Positions 1 through 7,698 of a stretch of 11,322 bases of DNA are shown piece after piece. Every line of letters begins with the position of its first letter. Position 1 is the stretch's first letter. The stretch is taken from assembly GCA_026400595.1 (NCBI GenBank), contig JAPLOT010000293.1, positions 1-11,322 on the forward strand, given 5' to 3'. This DNA is from Alphaproteobacteria bacterium. Lineage in GTDB: Bacteria > Pseudomonadota > Alphaproteobacteria > Rhizobiales > Aestuariivirgaceae. The position numbers were made by a program, and so were the translations under genes. Below the pieces are notes generated by a model, which saw only the letters and a list, made by a program, of their open reading frames with translations, made no database searches and was not told where the DNA came from.

Positions 1-2
1 GC

Positions 3-1214
3 GACTTCTTCGCGGAGGAGATCTGCAGCAGGCCGCAACACATGGAGAGTGTTACAGGCGATGCCGGTCACGAGGTGCGCTGCGCGCGCTACGCCGCGAT
101 CGACTGGGACACCCACAAGCCGAAGGGCGTCACCAGCGAGCCGCTTACACCCGGCAAGCCGGTGCTGCAGATCCGCGGCATGAAGAAGTACTATGAGATC
201 GGCGACAATTCGCTTGCCGCGCTGTTCTCCGGCGGAAACGTGCGCTACGTGAAGGCAAACGAGAAGCTCGACTTCGAGGCGCGCGAAGCCGAGACGGTCG
301 CCATCGTGGGCGAGTCGGGCTGCGGCAAGTCCACCTTCGCCAAGGTGCTCATGGGCCTTGAGGCCGCAACGGATGGCGAAGTCATCATCAACGGCGTCGA
401 CGTCGCCAGGATGCCGGTCAAGAAGCGTCCGACCGGGCTGGTCTCCAGTCTCCAGATGGTCTTCCAGAATCCCTTCGAGACCCTGAACCCCAGCCATTCC
501 GTGGGCGCCCAGATCGGCCGCGTGCTGAAGAAGTTCGGCGTGGCAAAGACACCGGAGGAGATCGAGGCCAAGACCTACGAACTCCTCGACCTTGTGAAGC
601 TGCCCCGCGAGTTCGCGCTGCGCAAGCCGCGGCAGCTGTCGGGCGGGCAGAAGCAGCGCATCGGCATCGCGCGCGCCTTCGGCGGCAATGCCTCGGTCGT
701 GGTGGCCGACGAGCCGGTGTCGGCGCTCGATGTCTCCGTGCAGGCGGCGGTCACCGGGCTCCTCACCGACATCCAGCGCGCCAAGCGCACCACCATGGTC
801 TTCATCAGCCATGATCTCTCGGTGGTGCGCTACCTCGCGGACCGTATTGTCGTGATGTACCTCGGCCGCATCATGGAACAGGGCACCACCGACCAGGTCT
901 TCGCCCCGCCCTATCATCCCTATACGGAGGCGCTGCTCTCCGCCGTGCCGATCGCCGATACCTCGGTCGAGAAGAAGCACATCGTGCTGAAGGGCGAGCT
1001 GCCCTCGCCGATGAACCCACCGCCCGGATGTCCGTTCCAGACCCGCTGCCCGCGCAAGATCGGCGAAATCTGCGAAACCGAGTTGCCGCCCGTGCAGGAC
1101 CTGGCACCGGGCCACACCATCATGTGCCATCTCCCCAAGGACGAACTCCGCAAGATGGAGCCCGTCTTCAAGATCGCCCGCAAGCCGGCCCGGAAGAAAC
1201 GCAGCGCCGGTTGA
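3..1214 (+). CDS. Peptide-type ABC transporter, tandem-domain ATP-binding protein (5'-truncated; second ATPase domain)
   Basis: This ATPase energises import of oligopeptides or similar solutes from the cytoplasmic face of the membrane. The frame is open to the left edge, so the real start lies outside the window; the first in-frame ATG at 42 is probably internal. Numbering from that Met, I see Walker A GESGCGKST (90-98), Q-loop VFQNP (140-144), signature LSGGQ (199-203), Walker B ending VVVADEP (219-225), the SALD D-loop and His257 of the H-loop. A C-terminal oligo_HPY-type tail follows (YHPYTEALLSAVP, then Cys-rich RCP...C...GHTIMCH). The residues before the ATPase domain (ICSRPQ near 21-38, then GHEVRC) look like the end of a first oligo_HPY tail. 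That implies a DppD-DppF-like fusion such as GsiA or YejF. The next gene starts 6 bases downstream. The substrate cannot be told; permease and binding-protein genes are presumably upstream. Confidence 0.93.
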   Translation, partial: DFFAEEICSRPQHMESVTGDAGHEVRCARYAAIDWDTHKPKGVTSEPLTPGKPVLQIRGMKKYYEIGDNSLAALFSGGNVRYVKANEKLDFEAREAETVAIVGESGCGKSTFAKVLMGLEAATDGEVIINGVDVARMPVKKRPTGLVSSLQMVFQNPFETLNPSHSVGAQIGRVLKKFGVAKTPEEIEAKTYELLDLVKLPREFALRKPRQLSGGQKQRIGIARAFGGNASVVVADEPVSALDVSVQAAVTGLLTDIQRAKRTTMVFISHDLSVVRYLADRIVVMYLGRIMEQGTTDQVFAPPYHPYTEALLSAVPIADTSVEKKHIVLKGELPSPMNPPPGCPFQTRCPRKIGEICETELPPVQDLAPGHTIMCHLPKDELRKMEPVFKIARKPARKKRSAG

Positions 1215-1220
1215 CCCTTC

Positions 1221-2693
1221 ATGGAGGTTCCGGCAAATGGCGGGATCTCGAAGCTGGATCCTGTCATGGTGTATTCATCGAAAACGACCGGAAGTGGTGT
1301 GCGCTACATCGAGAAGGGTGCTGGCGAGGCCGTACTGCTGGTTCATGGCGGCGGCGAGGATGCGCAGCAATGGTCGGTTGAGATCGAAGGTCTCGCGGTC
1401 CGGCACCGCGTGATCGTGGCGGTCTTGGCTGACCTGACGCCTCCGGAAGCATCCGGCACCCTCCGCCGCCTGCTGGACGACCTGGCGGTGCCTGCGGTCA
1501 CCGTCGTTTCACGGGCGGATGATGCCGGGGCGGCGCTGGCCTTCACGCTGGCGCATCCCATCCGCGTGCGCCGCCTTGCGCTGATCGCGCCGCCTCTGGA
1601 GAGTCTTGTGGCGGCAAGCCTTGAAGACATCCGCTGTCCCGTGATGATGACCGGCGACGCCTCCAGCCTCGAGCGCCATCTCGCGCGTGTCGGCCGCGGG
1701 CGTCTCCACCCCTCGCCCCGGACCCCGGTGGAGACCGGCCAGCTGCTCCAGGAGTTCCTCTCCGGCAGGCTCAGCAGCTTCGATCCGCGCGAATTGCGGA
1801 CCGCCTTCGGAACCTTCATGACCGGCGTGACCATCGTCACTACCGCCGGAACCGACGGGCAGCCACGCGGCTTCACCGCCAACAGCTTCACATCGCTCTC
1901 CATCGAACCGCCACTGCTGCTCATCTGCATCGGCAAGGGCGCCGCGAGTCGGGAGGTTTTCGAATCCGCGCGCGGCTTCGCGGTGAACATCCTGTCCGAA
2001 CACCAGAAGGACACCTCCGTGCTCTTCGCCTCCAAGCGGCCGGACAAGTTCCAGCACACCACCTGGCGTCCCGGCCCCTTCGGCAATCCGCTCATCGACG
2101 GCGCGGCGGCCTGGTTCGACTGCGCCCGCCACCAGGTGATCGATGCCGGCGACCACATCATCCTGATCGGCCACATCGAGGCCTTTTCCTATACCGACGC
2201 CAACCCGCTGGGCTATGCGCGCGGCGGCTACATCACGCTGGGTCTCGAGCAGGCCGCGGTGAATGCGGCGTCGTCCGCCAGTCGCACCATCGTGGGTGCC
2301 ATCCTCGAAAGCGACAATCGCCTGGTGCTGCTGCCCGATCACCGGCCCAACGGCCTGTCGCTCCCGGAAGTCGGCCGCAGCGGCGCCAGCGGCAGCGCCT
2401 CCCGGCTGCACGCGCTTCTGGCCCAGGATGGCATCGACGCCACGCTCGGATTTCTCTTCGCCGTCTTCGAGAATCCCGGCTCCGGCGAGCAGTGCATCTA
2501 CTACCGCGGGGAGGCCCTGCTGCATGCCCGCGGCCGGCCCGTGCTGGCGAGCTTCGATGACATACCCTGGGATCGCCTGCCGGACGAGGCCACGCGCTCC
2601 ATGCTCCGGCGCTACGCCGCCGAGCGCAAGCTCGGGCGCTTCAAGGTCTATTCCGGCGATCACCGCCAGGGCACGGTGAGGGCTGTCGAGTGA
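1221..2693 (+). CDS. Three-domain fusion: degenerate alpha/beta hydrolase, flavin reductase, Nudix-like C-terminus
   Basis: A 490-residue protein in three parts. Residues about 27-182 follow the alpha/beta-hydrolase pattern (VLLVHGGGEDAQQW 38-51, RVRRLALIAPP 115-125, IRCPVMMTGD 137-146). However, the nucleophile elbow reads VVSRADDAGA instead of GHSxGG, the cap region is missing, and the catalytic His near 163-170 is not evident. This part is probably not an active hydrolase. Residues about 188-342 are a flavin reductase-like FMN-binding split barrel (RutF/HpaC/DIM6-NTAB type): FGTFMTGVTIVTT 196-208, GFTANSFTSLSIEPP 217-231, GHIEAF 317-322, PLGYARGGY 329-337. Such domains reduce flavin with NAD(P)H, often for a partner monooxygenase. 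Residues about 355-465 start like a Nudix fold (TIVGAILESDNRLVLLP) but lack the GxxxxxExxxxxREUxEExGU box. Co-transcription with the ABC ATPase is likely. The start is uncertain: neither ATG 1221 nor in-frame ATG 1266 has a good ribosome site. Confidence 0.85.
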   Translation: MEVPANGGISKLDPVMVYSSKTTGSGVRYIEKGAGEAVLLVHGGGEDAQQWSVEIEGLAVRHRVIVAVLADLTPPEASGTLRRLLDDLAVPAVTVVSRADDAGAALAFTLAHPIRVRRLALIAPPLESLVAASLEDIRCPVMMTGDASSLERHLARVGRGRLHPSPRTPVETGQLLQEFLSGRLSSFDPRELRTAFGTFMTGVTIVTTAGTDGQPRGFTANSFTSLSIEPPLLLICIGKGAASREVFESARGFAVNILSEHQKDTSVLFASKRPDKFQHTTWRPGPFGNPLIDGAAAWFDCARHQVIDAGDHIILIGHIEAFSYTDANPLGYARGGYITLGLEQAAVNAASSASRTIVGAILESDNRLVLLPDHRPNGLSLPEVGRSGASGSASRLHALLAQDGIDATLGFLFAVFENPGSGEQCIYYRGEALLHARGRPVLASFDDIPWDRLPDEATRSMLRRYAAERKLGRFKVYSGDHRQGTVRAVE

Positions 2694-2745
2694 TCCGCTT
2701 CGTGCTGCGGTGCAACGCCGTCCGCTCCATCGCCTCTGAAAGCTT

Positions 2746-2763
2746 CTGATAGACGCCTATCAG
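2746..2763. promoter_or_regulatory. Candidate LacI-family operator (perfect 7-4-7 palindrome)
   Basis: The sequence CTGATAGACGCCTATCAG has two perfect 7-base arms around ACGC, with a CG step at its exact centre. An 18-base palindrome with central CG is the usual form of LacI/GalR-family operators. It lies 38 bases before the LacI-family gene and is AT-richer than its surroundings. Autoregulation of the regulator and the xyl genes behind it is the natural inference. I found no second copy in the window. Confidence 0.65.
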
Positions 2764-2766
2764 GAA

Positions 2767-2795
2767 TTGACATCCAGCCGGAAACTGACTGTGAT
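2767..2795 (+). promoter_or_regulatory. Candidate promoter of the xyl operon (TTGACA-N17-TGTGAT)
   Basis: A perfect -35 hexamer TTGACA (2767-2772) is followed after 17 bases by TGTGAT (2790-2795), which matches four of six positions of the -10 consensus. The expected start of transcription is about 2801-2803, on the ATG at 2802. The palindrome 2746-2763 sits just upstream of the -35. This is a consensus match only; the -10 is weak. Confidence 0.45.
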
Positions 2796-2801
2796 GACGC
2801 C

Positions 2802-3827
2802 ATGGCAAGAGCAACCATCGAAGACGTGGCCGATGCGGCGGGCGTCAGCGTGGCAACCGTTGATCGCGTGCTCAATGGCCGCGCAGCCGTCCGGCCAAAG
2901 ACGGTGGAACGCGTCGAGAAAGCCATCCGGCTGCTCAACTATCAGTCCGACCGGCTGGCCGCACGCCTTGCACGTTCGAAGGAGTATCGCTTCTGCTTCA
3001 TCCTGCCGGAGGGCTCCAACGCCTACATGACGCTGCTCGCCGATGCGGTCCGCGAAGAGGCCCTTCGCATGGCGCAGGAGAAGGTGGTGATCGATCTGCG
3101 CCACACCGATGTCTTTTCGGCCGACGTGCTGGGCCAGACGCTCGACAAGATCAGCGGGCTTTATGATGGCGTCGCCGCCGTGGCCCTCGACCATCCGCGC
3201 GTGCGCGAGTCGATCAACGCCCTGTGCGAGCGCGGCGTTGCGGTGGTGACGCTGGTATCGGACGTGCCGGGTTCGCGCCGCACCCACTACGTGGGCATCG
3301 ACAATGCCGCCGCCGGCCGCACCGCCGCGACACTGATGGGCCGCTATCTTGCGGGCCGGAGGGGCAAGGTCGGGCTGATCGCGGGGTCGCTGTCGCTGCG
3401 CGATCATGTCGAACGCCAGTTCGGCTTCGAGCAGGTCATGCTCCACGAGTATCCCGGCCTCACCCTGCTGCCGGTGCGCGAAGGCCGCGACGACTGGCAG
3501 ATCGTCCAGGGCGTCGCCGCCCAGCTGCTGCATGACCATCCGGACCTGATCGGCCTCTACAACGTGGGCGCGGGGACGCGCGGCATCGTCGGCGCGCTGG
3601 AAGCCGCAGGGCGCCAGCGGCAGGTCGTCTACATTGCCCATGAACTCACCGACGAATCCCGCCGCGCGCTGATCGATGGCACCATCGACATCGTGATCAA
3701 CCAGGATGCCGGCCATGAAGTGCGCAGCGCCATCCGGGTGCTGATGTCGCGCACCGACCGGTCGCCCATCGTCGAGGCGATGGAACGCATCCGCATCGAC
3801 ATCTACGTTCGCGACAACATTCCCTGA
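2802..3827 (+). CDS. LacI-family transcriptional regulator of the xyl operon
   Basis: A 341-residue sugar-responsive repressor or activator. The N-terminal helix-turn-helix is residues 5-26 (start TIEDVADAAGVSVATVDRVLN), followed by the hinge region about 44-60 (NYQSDRLAARLARSK). A periplasmic-binding-protein-like effector domain fills about 62-336, with typical motifs THYVGIDNAAAGRTAA (171-186) and INQDAGHEVRSAIRVL (309-324). Numbering matches E. coli LacI in the HTH. Recognition-helix positions are Val17, Ala18 and Arg22; position 21 is Asp where Ser is usual. It is the first gene of the operon, 9 bases before xylB. No Shine-Dalgarno is visible before ATG 2802, but the HTH begins right after this Met, so the start is well supported. 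The effector is unknown; xylose or a related sugar is the inference from its neighbours. Confidence 0.93.
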   Translation: MARATIEDVADAAGVSVATVDRVLNGRAAVRPKTVERVEKAIRLLNYQSDRLAARLARSKEYRFCFILPEGSNAYMTLLADAVREEALRMAQEKVVIDLRHTDVFSADVLGQTLDKISGLYDGVAAVALDHPRVRESINALCERGVAVVTLVSDVPGSRRTHYVGIDNAAAGRTAATLMGRYLAGRRGKVGLIAGSLSLRDHVERQFGFEQVMLHEYPGLTLLPVREGRDDWQIVQGVAAQLLHDHPDLIGLYNVGAGTRGIVGALEAAGRQRQVVYIAHELTDESRRALIDGTIDIVINQDAGHEVRSAIRVLMSRTDRSPIVEAMERIRIDIYVRDNIP

Positions 3828-3836
3828 GGCAACCCC

Positions 3837-5294
3837 ATGTATCTCGGTCTCGACTTCGGCACTTCATCGGTCAAGGGCGTTCTCATCGACGCCAGTCAGA
3901 AGATCATCGCCACGGCCAGCGCACCGCTGAAGGTCTCGCGGCCGCATCCCGGCTGGTCGGAGCAGAATCCCGAGGACTGGTGGAAAGCCTGCAACACGGT
4001 GGTCAAGACCCTGGGCCGGAAGAAGCCCAAGGCGGTGGCGGCAGTGGAAGGCATCGGCCTTTCCGGCCAGCAGCATGGCGCCACGCTGCTCGACGCAGGC
4101 GGAAAGGCGCTCAGGCCCTGCATCCTGTGGAACGACGCGCGCTCCTTCAAGGAGTGCGAGGAGATCATGGCGCGCGAGCCGAAGGCGGTGCCGCTCGCCG
4201 GCAATGTTCCGCTCGCCGGCTACACCGCGCCGAAGCTCGTCTGGGTGAAGAAGCACGAGCCGCGCATCTTCGACAAGGTGGCGAAGGTCCTGCTGCCAAA
4301 GGACTACATCCGCTTCCGCATGACCGGCGACTATGCCTCCGACATGTCGGATTCCTCGGGCACCTTCTGGCTCGACATCGCCAGGCGCGAATGGTCGGAC
4401 CTGCTGCTCGCCGCCAGCGACATGCGGCGCGACCAGATGCCGAAGCTCTACGAAGGCACCGATGCCACGGGCCGCCTCACGCCGGCCGTCGCCAAGGCCT
4501 GGAACATGCCGAAACGGCCGCTGGTGGCGGGCGGCGGTGGCGACAATGCGGCGGCGGCCTGCGGCATCGGCGCGGTCACCGACAATTCCGCCCTCGTCTC
4601 GATCGGCACCTCGGGCGTGCTCTTCGTCTCCAACGACAGGTTCCGCCCCAATGCCGGCCGCATGGTGCATGCCTTCTGCCATGCCGTGCCCGACACCTGG
4701 CATCAGATGGGCGTCATTCTGTCCGCCGCCGCCAGCCTCGAATGGCTGGCCGGCATCCTCGGTTCCCCGGCGCCGAAGCTGATCGGCGGCCTCGGCAAGA
4801 CGCTCACCGGCCCGTCGCCCGCGCTTTTCCTGCCCTATCTCTCGGGCGAGCGCACACCGGTGGGCGACGCGCAGGTGCGAGGTCTCATCATGGGGCTGGG
4901 CCATGAGACCGACCACCGGATGCTGACTCATGCAGCCCTGGATGCCGTGGCCTTCGCTTTCCGCGACAGCCTCGAAGCCCTCAAGGATGCAGGCACCAAG
5001 GTGAAGCGCGTGACGGCGGTGGGCGGTGGCTCGCGCTCCGATCTCTGGCTCGAGATCATCGCCACGGTCCTCGGCGTACCGGTCGACCTGCCGGCGGCCG
5101 GCGATGTCGGCGGCGCCTTCGGGGCTGCGCGCCTCGGGCTCATTGCCGCAACCGGCGCCGATTTCCGCAAGGTGCTCACCGCGCCGAAGACGGCCCGCAC
5201 CATCAAGCCCAACCCCAAGGCGCGCGAGGCCTATGAGGCGCAGTATCGCCGCTACACGCAGATCTATCCCGCCATCAAGGAGATTTACCGCTGA
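3837..5294 (+). CDS. xylB: Xylulokinase
   Basis: Phosphorylates D-xylulose with ATP to D-xylulose 5-phosphate for the pentose phosphate pathway, in the cytoplasm. At 485 residues it has the usual FGGY-kinase length. Visible motifs are the phosphate-1 loop DFGTSSVKG (6-14), substrate-site SGQQHGATLLD (76-86) and ILWNDAR (96-102), the likely catalytic Asp236 in GGGGDNAAA, SIGTSG (255-260) and the C-terminal nucleotide-binding GGGSRSDLW (406-414). Gln-Gln-His replaces the Gln-Met-His that I recall for E. coli XylB. A GAGG at 3826-3829, overlapping the LacI stop, is the probable ribosome site. The gene ends inside the xylA start codon. Another FGGY pentulose kinase is possible in principle, but the adjacent xylose isomerase makes XylB the best call. 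Confidence 0.94.
   Translation: MYLGLDFGTSSVKGVLIDASQKIIATASAPLKVSRPHPGWSEQNPEDWWKACNTVVKTLGRKKPKAVAAVEGIGLSGQQHGATLLDAGGKALRPCILWNDARSFKECEEIMAREPKAVPLAGNVPLAGYTAPKLVWVKKHEPRIFDKVAKVLLPKDYIRFRMTGDYASDMSDSSGTFWLDIARREWSDLLLAASDMRRDQMPKLYEGTDATGRLTPAVAKAWNMPKRPLVAGGGGDNAAAACGIGAVTDNSALVSIGTSGVLFVSNDRFRPNAGRMVHAFCHAVPDTWHQMGVILSAAASLEWLAGILGSPAPKLIGGLGKTLTGPSPALFLPYLSGERTPVGDAQVRGLIMGLGHETDHRMLTHAALDAVAFAFRDSLEALKDAGTKVKRVTAVGGGSRSDLWLEIIATVLGVPVDLPAAGDVGGAFGAARLGLIAATGADFRKVLTAPKTARTIKPNPKAREAYEAQYRRYTQIYPAIKEIYR
5277..5283 (+). promoter_or_regulatory. Ribosome binding site for xylA inside xylB
   Basis: AAGGAGA lies 10 bases before the xylA ATG and within the last codons of xylB. Together with the TGATG stop/start overlap at 5292-5296 it fixes the xylA start and points to translational coupling between kinase and isomerase. 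Confidence 0.8.
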
Positions 5295-6607
5295 TGACCA
5301 AATTCTATTCCCGGAAGGACCCGATCCGGTACGAAGGTCCCTCCTCCACCAGCGAGCTTGCGTTCCGCTGGTACAATCCCGACCAGAAGGTGCTCGGCAA
5401 GACAATGCGCGAGCAGATGCGCTTCGCGGTGGCCTACTGGCACACGCTGTGCTGGCCGGGGACCGATCCCTTCGGCGGTGACACGTTCCAGCGCCAATGG
5501 CACCACATGGGCGACGAGATGGCGGCGGCCCGCATGAAGGCCGACATCATGTTCGAGACCCTGGCGCTTCTCGACGTCGACTTCTTCTGCTTCCACGATC
5601 TCGACATCGCGCCGGAAGGCAAGTCGCTGAAGGAGTTCAACGCCAATGTCACTGCGATCGCCAAGATCTTCGAGAAGAAGATGGCGGCCGGAAACAAGAA
5701 GCTGCTGTGGGGAACCGCCAACATGTTCTCCAACCGCCGCTTCATGGCGGGCGCGGCCACCAATCCCGATCCGGACGTCTTCGCCTATTGCGCAGCGCAG
5801 GTGAAGCACTGCCTCGACGTGACCAAGGATCTCGACGGCGCCAACTACGTCATGTGGGGCGGCCGCGAGGGCTACGAGACGCTGCTCAACACCAACATCG
5901 GCCATGAGCTTGAACAGGCCAAGCGCTTTCTTTCCATGGTCGTCGAATACAAGCACAAGATCGGCTTCAAGGGGCCGATCCTGCTCGAGCCCAAGCCACA
6001 GGAACCGACCAAGCACCAATACGACTACGATGTGGCCACCTGCTACGCGACCATCGCATCCCTCGGCCTGCAGAAGGACGTGAAGCTCAACATCGAGCAG
6101 AACCACGCCATCCTCGCCGGCCACACCTTCGAGCATGAGATCGCGCTGGCCGCAGCGCTTGGCGTCTTCGGCGGCATCGACATCAACCGCGGCGACTACC
6201 AGTCGGGCTGGGACACCGACCAGTTCGCCATGAACATTCCCGAGATGGCGCTTGCCTTCCTCGAGATCCTGAAAGCCGGCGGCTTCACCACCGGCGGGCT
6301 GAACTTCGACGCCAAGATCCGCCGCCAGTCGATCGATCCGGACGACATCCTGCATGCCCATGTCGGCTCCATGGATGCCTGCGCCCGCGGCCTTCTGATG
6401 GCCGCGAAGATCATCGAGGACGGCAAGCTCAAGGGCGTCGTCGACCAGCGCTATGGCAAATGGAAGGAGCCGCAGAACCAGGCCATGCTGTCGGGCAAGG
6501 AAACGCTCGACTCCATCGCCGCGCGTGTGCTGTCCTCGGGCCTCGACCCGCAACCCACGTCAGGGCGTCAGGAACGCCTCGAGAATCTCGTCAATTCCTA
6601 CATCTGA
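5294..6607 (+). CDS. xylA: Xylose isomerase
   Basis: Interconverts D-xylose and D-xylulose using two divalent metal ions; also acts on D-glucose in many species. At 437 residues it is a full-length class II (long) enzyme. The active-site residues fall at the same numbers that I recall for E. coli XylA: His101 and Asp104 (HDLDIAPEG), Glu232 and Lys234 (LLEPKPQEPTKHQYD), Glu268 and His271 (NIEQNHA), Asp296 (GIDINRG), Asp307 and Asp309 (WDTDQ), and Asp339 (GGLNFDAK). The active site therefore looks complete. The ATG overlaps the xylB stop by one base. Together with XylB this makes the isomerase route of xylose use, rather than the oxidative Weimberg/Dahms route. Confidence 0.97.
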   Translation: MTKFYSRKDPIRYEGPSSTSELAFRWYNPDQKVLGKTMREQMRFAVAYWHTLCWPGTDPFGGDTFQRQWHHMGDEMAAARMKADIMFETLALLDVDFFCFHDLDIAPEGKSLKEFNANVTAIAKIFEKKMAAGNKKLLWGTANMFSNRRFMAGAATNPDPDVFAYCAAQVKHCLDVTKDLDGANYVMWGGREGYETLLNTNIGHELEQAKRFLSMVVEYKHKIGFKGPILLEPKPQEPTKHQYDYDVATCYATIASLGLQKDVKLNIEQNHAILAGHTFEHEIALAAALGVFGGIDINRGDYQSGWDTDQFAMNIPEMALAFLEILKAGGFTTGGLNFDAKIRRQSIDPDDILHAHVGSMDACARGLLMAAKIIEDGKLKGVVDQRYGKWKEPQNQAMLSGKETLDSIAARVLSSGLDPQPTSGRQERLENLVNSYI

Positions 6608-6611
6608 GGTC

Positions 6612-6619
6612 AGGGAGGA
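6612..6619 (+). promoter_or_regulatory. Strong ribosome binding site for the isomerase/epimerase gene
   Basis: AGGGAGGA, 9 bases before ATG 6629, is a near-ideal Shine-Dalgarno sequence. It is the strongest one in the operon and decides this start. Confidence 0.8.
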
Positions 6620-6628
6620 CCAAAGCAC

Positions 6629-7687
6629 ATGGCAACCAACATCAAGGGACCGGCGATCTTCCTCGCGCAATTCGCGGGCGATGCGGCGCCGTTCAATTCC
6701 TGGGACTCGATCACCAAGTGGGCGGCCTCGCTCGGCTACAAGGGCGTGCAGATACCCAGCTGGGACGGCCGCATGATCGACCTCAAGAAGGCCGCGGAGT
6801 CGAAGACCTATTGCGACGAGCTCAAGGGCGTGGCGAAGCAGAACGGCGTTGAGATCACCGAGTTGTCGACCCATCTGCAGGGCCAGCTGGTGGCCGTGCA
6901 CCCGGCCTATGACGAGGCCTTCGATGCCTTCGCGCCCGCAAGCTTCCACGGCAAGCCCAAGGAGCGCCAGGCCTGGGCCGTCCAGCAAGTCAAGTATGCG
7001 GCCAAGGCCTCGCGCAATCTCGGCCTCGGCGCGCACGTGTCCTTTCCCGGCGCCCTGTGCTGGCCCTTCATGTATGGATGGCCGCCGCGCCCGGCGGGCC
7101 TCATCGAGGAAGGCTTCGACGAGCTGGCGCGACGCTGGAAGCCCCTGCTCGACGTCTTCGACGAGAATGGTGTCGACGTCGGCTTCGAATTGCATCCCGG
7201 CGAAGACGTCATGGACGGCGCCACCTTCGAGATGTTCCTCGAGCGCCTCAACAACCACCCGCGCTGCATGATCAACTACGATCCCTCGCACTTCGTGCTG
7301 CAGCAGCTCGACTACCTGGCCTTCATCGACATCTACAAGGACCGCATCTGCGCCTTCCATGTGAAGGACGCGGAGTTCAATCCCACCGGCAAGCAGGGTG
7401 TCTATTCCGGCTTCCAGCCCTGGATCAACCGCGCCGGCCGCTTCCGTTCGCTGGGCGACGGACAGGTGGATTTTGCGGCGATCTTCTCGAAGATGGCGGC
7501 GAACAACTATGACTCCTGGGCGGTGCTGGAGTGGGAATGCTGCCTCAAGGATTCGGTGCAGGGCGCCATGGAAGGCGCGCCCTTCATCGAGAGCCACATC
7601 ATCAAGGTCACGGAAAAATCCTTCGATGACTTCGTGGCGGGCTCGGCCGACAAGGCCAAGATCCACCGCATCCTCGGCATCAAGTAA
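6629..7687 (+). CDS. Sugar phosphate isomerase/epimerase family protein (AP endonuclease 2-like TIM barrel)
   Basis: A 352-residue cytoplasmic TIM-barrel protein of the xylose isomerase-like/AP_endonuc_2 superfamily, which includes IolE, IolI and D-psicose epimerases. Likely metal and substrate ligands are Glu187 in GFELHPGED, Asp218 and His221 in INYDPSHF, His244 with Asp247 in FHVKDAEF, and Glu301/Glu303 in VLEWE. It follows xylA by 21 bases and precedes the oxidoreductase by 11. Such proteins are often paired with Gfo/Idh/MocA dehydrogenases, where one oxidises a sugar and the other isomerises, epimerises or cleaves the keto product. The exact reaction cannot be read from the sequence; a role on a xylose-containing or related sugar is inferred from context. 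Confidence 0.88.
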   Translation: MATNIKGPAIFLAQFAGDAAPFNSWDSITKWAASLGYKGVQIPSWDGRMIDLKKAAESKTYCDELKGVAKQNGVEITELSTHLQGQLVAVHPAYDEAFDAFAPASFHGKPKERQAWAVQQVKYAAKASRNLGLGAHVSFPGALCWPFMYGWPPRPAGLIEEGFDELARRWKPLLDVFDENGVDVGFELHPGEDVMDGATFEMFLERLNNHPRCMINYDPSHFVLQQLDYLAFIDIYKDRICAFHVKDAEFNPTGKQGVYSGFQPWINRAGRFRSLGDGQVDFAAIFSKMAANNYDSWAVLEWECCLKDSVQGAMEGAPFIESHIIKVTEKSFDDFVAGSADKAKIHRILGIK

Positions 7688-7698
7688 GGACGAAGGCC

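Noticed and set aside
1509..2663. Open frame of 384 codons on the minus strand across the flavin reductase fusion gene
   Set aside because: No domain is recognisable, and the plus strand carries the split-barrel motifs.
2700..2716. CCGC/GCGG inverted repeat after the fusion gene as a terminator
   Set aside because: Only four base pairs and no T-run; too weak to call.
3864..5405. Long open frame (513 codons) on the minus strand across xylB
   Set aside because: It is the antisense shadow of xylB, which has all FGGY-kinase motifs. The translation is Arg/Ala/Gly-rich with no recognisable domain.
5285..6553. Open frame of 422 codons on the minus strand across xylA
   Set aside because: Antisense shadow of a certain xylose isomerase gene; GC-rich codon bias keeps the opposite strand open.
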